Below, piece after piece: positions 5,298 to 6,472 of a stretch of DNA of 6,472 nt (positions within the stretch are counted from its first letter, which is position 1; each line of letters begins with the position of its first letter). The notes under the pieces were generated by a model. That model did not search any database. It saw nothing but the letters and a program-made list of their open reading frames with translations, and was not told the origin of the DNA. Origin of the DNA: an uncultured Collinsella sp. (GTDB lineage: Bacteria > Actinomycetota > Coriobacteriia > Coriobacteriales > Coriobacteriaceae). The translations under genes were made by a program, and so were the position numbers. The stretch lies in assembly GCA_902495085.1 (NCBI GenBank), contig CABUWA010000114.1:1-6472 (forward strand), given 5' to 3'.

Positions 5298-6472
5298 ATG
5301 GACGCCAAGTTTACCGAGCTCGTCGAGCAGCTGAACGGCCTCGATTTTAAGGGTATGTACGGCAGCGACTTCCTGCACACCTGGGATAAGACCACCGATG
5401 AGCTCAAGGCTCTCTACATCGTCGCCGACGCCCTGCGCGAGCTGCGCGAGAACAACGTCTCGTCCAAGATCTTCGACTCGGGCCTGGCCGTCTCCCTGTT
5501 CCGCGATAACTCCACCCGTACGCGCTTCTCCTTCTCTAAGGCCGCCAACCTGCTCGGCCTTGAGCTGCAGGACCTGGACGAGAAGAAGTCCCAGATCGCT
5601 CACGGTGAGACCGTCCGCGAGACCGCTACCATGATCTCCTTCATGGCCGACGTCATCGGCATCCGCGACGACATGTACATCGGCAAGGGCGACGCCTACA
5701 TGGCCGAGGTCTCCGAGTCTGTCCAGCAGGCTTACGAGGACGGCGTTCTGGATCACCGTCCCACGCTCATCTCCCTGCAGTCCGATTCCGACCACCCCAC
5801 GCAGTCCTCTGCCGACATGCTTTACCTCATCAACGAGTTTGGCGGCCTTGAGAACCTCAAGGGCAAGAAGGTTGCCGTCACCTGGGCTTATTCGCCCTCT
5901 TACGGCAAGCCGCTGTCCTGCCCGCAGTCGCTGATCAGCCTGCTGCCCCGCTTTGGTATGGACGTCACCCTGGCCCACCCCGAGGGCTACGACCTCATGC
6001 CCGAGGTCGTCGAGCGCGCCAAGGGCTATGCCGCCGAGTCCGGCACTACCTTTAAGCAGGTCAACACCATGGCCGAGGCCTTCGAGGGCGCCGACATCGT
6101 GATCCCCAAGAGCTGGGCTCCGTTTGCCGCCATGGAGAAGCGCACCAACCTGTACGCCGAGGGCGACGACGCCGGCATCGCCGCGCTCGAGAAGGAGCTG
6201 CTCGCCCAGAACGCCACCCATCAGGACTGGTGCTCTACGACCGAGCTCATGGAGAAGACTGCCAACGGCCAGGACACCATCTTTATGCACCCGCTGCCCG
6301 CCGACATCTCCGGTGTCTCTTGCGAGCACGGCGAGGTTAACGCCGACGTCTTCGACATGCACCGCGTGGGCATGTACAAGGAGGCCAGCTACAAGCCGTA
6401 CGCCATCGCTGCCATGATGTTCCTGCAGAAGGTTGCCGATCCCGCCGCTACCCTCAAGGCCCTCGACGAGCG
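5298..6472 (+). CDS. ygeW: Knotted carbamoyltransferase YgeW (3' end cut by window)
   Basis: A transcarbamylase of the YgeW branch, described in E. coli as a knotted, probably catabolic enzyme of undefined substrate. Start ATG at 5298 follows AGAAAGGA by 7 bases. The visible 391 residues are nearly complete (E. coli YgeW is about 396), with no stop before the window edge. STRTR (72-76) is the carbamoyl-phosphate binding motif. HPTQ (166-169) is the second conserved substrate motif. WAYSPSYGKPLS is the proline-rich loop typical of the knotted subgroup, and HPLP (331-334) replaces the HCLP of ordinary ornithine carbamoyltransferases. It is the third gene of the cluster. In the catabolic direction it would split a carbamoyl amino compound to give carbamoyl phosphate, which a carbamate kinase could use to make ATP; no such kinase is in this window. 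Confidence 0.94.
   Translation, partial: MDAKFTELVEQLNGLDFKGMYGSDFLHTWDKTTDELKALYIVADALRELRENNVSSKIFDSGLAVSLFRDNSTRTRFSFSKAANLLGLELQDLDEKKSQIAHGETVRETATMISFMADVIGIRDDMYIGKGDAYMAEVSESVQQAYEDGVLDHRPTLISLQSDSDHPTQSSADMLYLINEFGGLENLKGKKVAVTWAYSPSYGKPLSCPQSLISLLPRFGMDVTLAHPEGYDLMPEVVERAKGYAAESGTTFKQVNTMAEAFEGADIVIPKSWAPFAAMEKRTNLYAEGDDAGIAALEKELLAQNATHQDWCSTTELMEKTANGQDTIFMHPLPADISGVSCEHGEVNADVFDMHRVGMYKEASYKPYAIAAMMFLQKVADPAATLKALDE

Noticed and set aside
5229..6362. 377-codon minus-strand ORF across ygeW
   Set aside because: Antisense shadow of the carbamoyltransferase, whose motifs are all in the plus frame.

Overview
The window looks like chromosomal DNA from a high-GC anaerobic gut actinobacterium. 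A Coriobacteriia member close to Collinsella is my best guess, from the GC-rich codon use, the strong AAGGAG/GAAAGGA-type ribosome binding sites and the gene content. This is an inference; no rRNA or taxonomic marker is present.

Left part (1-380): no convincing protein gene. The minus strand appears to hold the untranslated leader of a gene that starts just beyond base 1. It has a Shine-Dalgarno sequence at the edge, a region with two mutually exclusive GTTGGC/GCCAAC pairings, a terminator-like hairpin and an 11-bp direct repeat 15 bp apart. A strong symmetric hairpin (171-202) and three copies of a CGGAAAAGTGT element spaced exactly 33 bp apart lie between this leader and the next gene.

Middle-left (381-2144, minus strand): a 328-residue unrecognised protein with a long Pro/Ala-rich disordered region and one C-terminal membrane helix, then a 217-residue YheO/DauR-family PAS-HTH transcriptional regulator.

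Right part (2422-6472, plus strand): a divergent catabolic cluster of 2,3-diaminopropionate ammonia-lyase (dpaL/ygeX), an M20-family metallohydrolase (ygeY) and a knotted carbamoyltransferase (ygeW, cut by the window end a few residues short of its C-terminus). These three families occur together in E. coli (ygeW-ygeX-ygeY) and in the gene cluster reported for anaerobic uric acid/purine breakdown by gut bacteria. Here the order is X-Y-W, with the regulator divergent from the cluster.

The 277-bp region between regulator and dpaL carries two near-identical 15-bp palindromes, AACAAA-N3-TTTGTT, with centres 51 bp apart. They are the best candidates for the operators of this regulator. The likely unit of function is that the PAS-type regulator senses a small metabolite and controls a nitrogen-releasing pathway: the lyase yields pyruvate and ammonia, the hydrolase cleaves an intermediate, and the carbamoyltransferase probably works in the catabolic direction to give carbamoyl phosphate.
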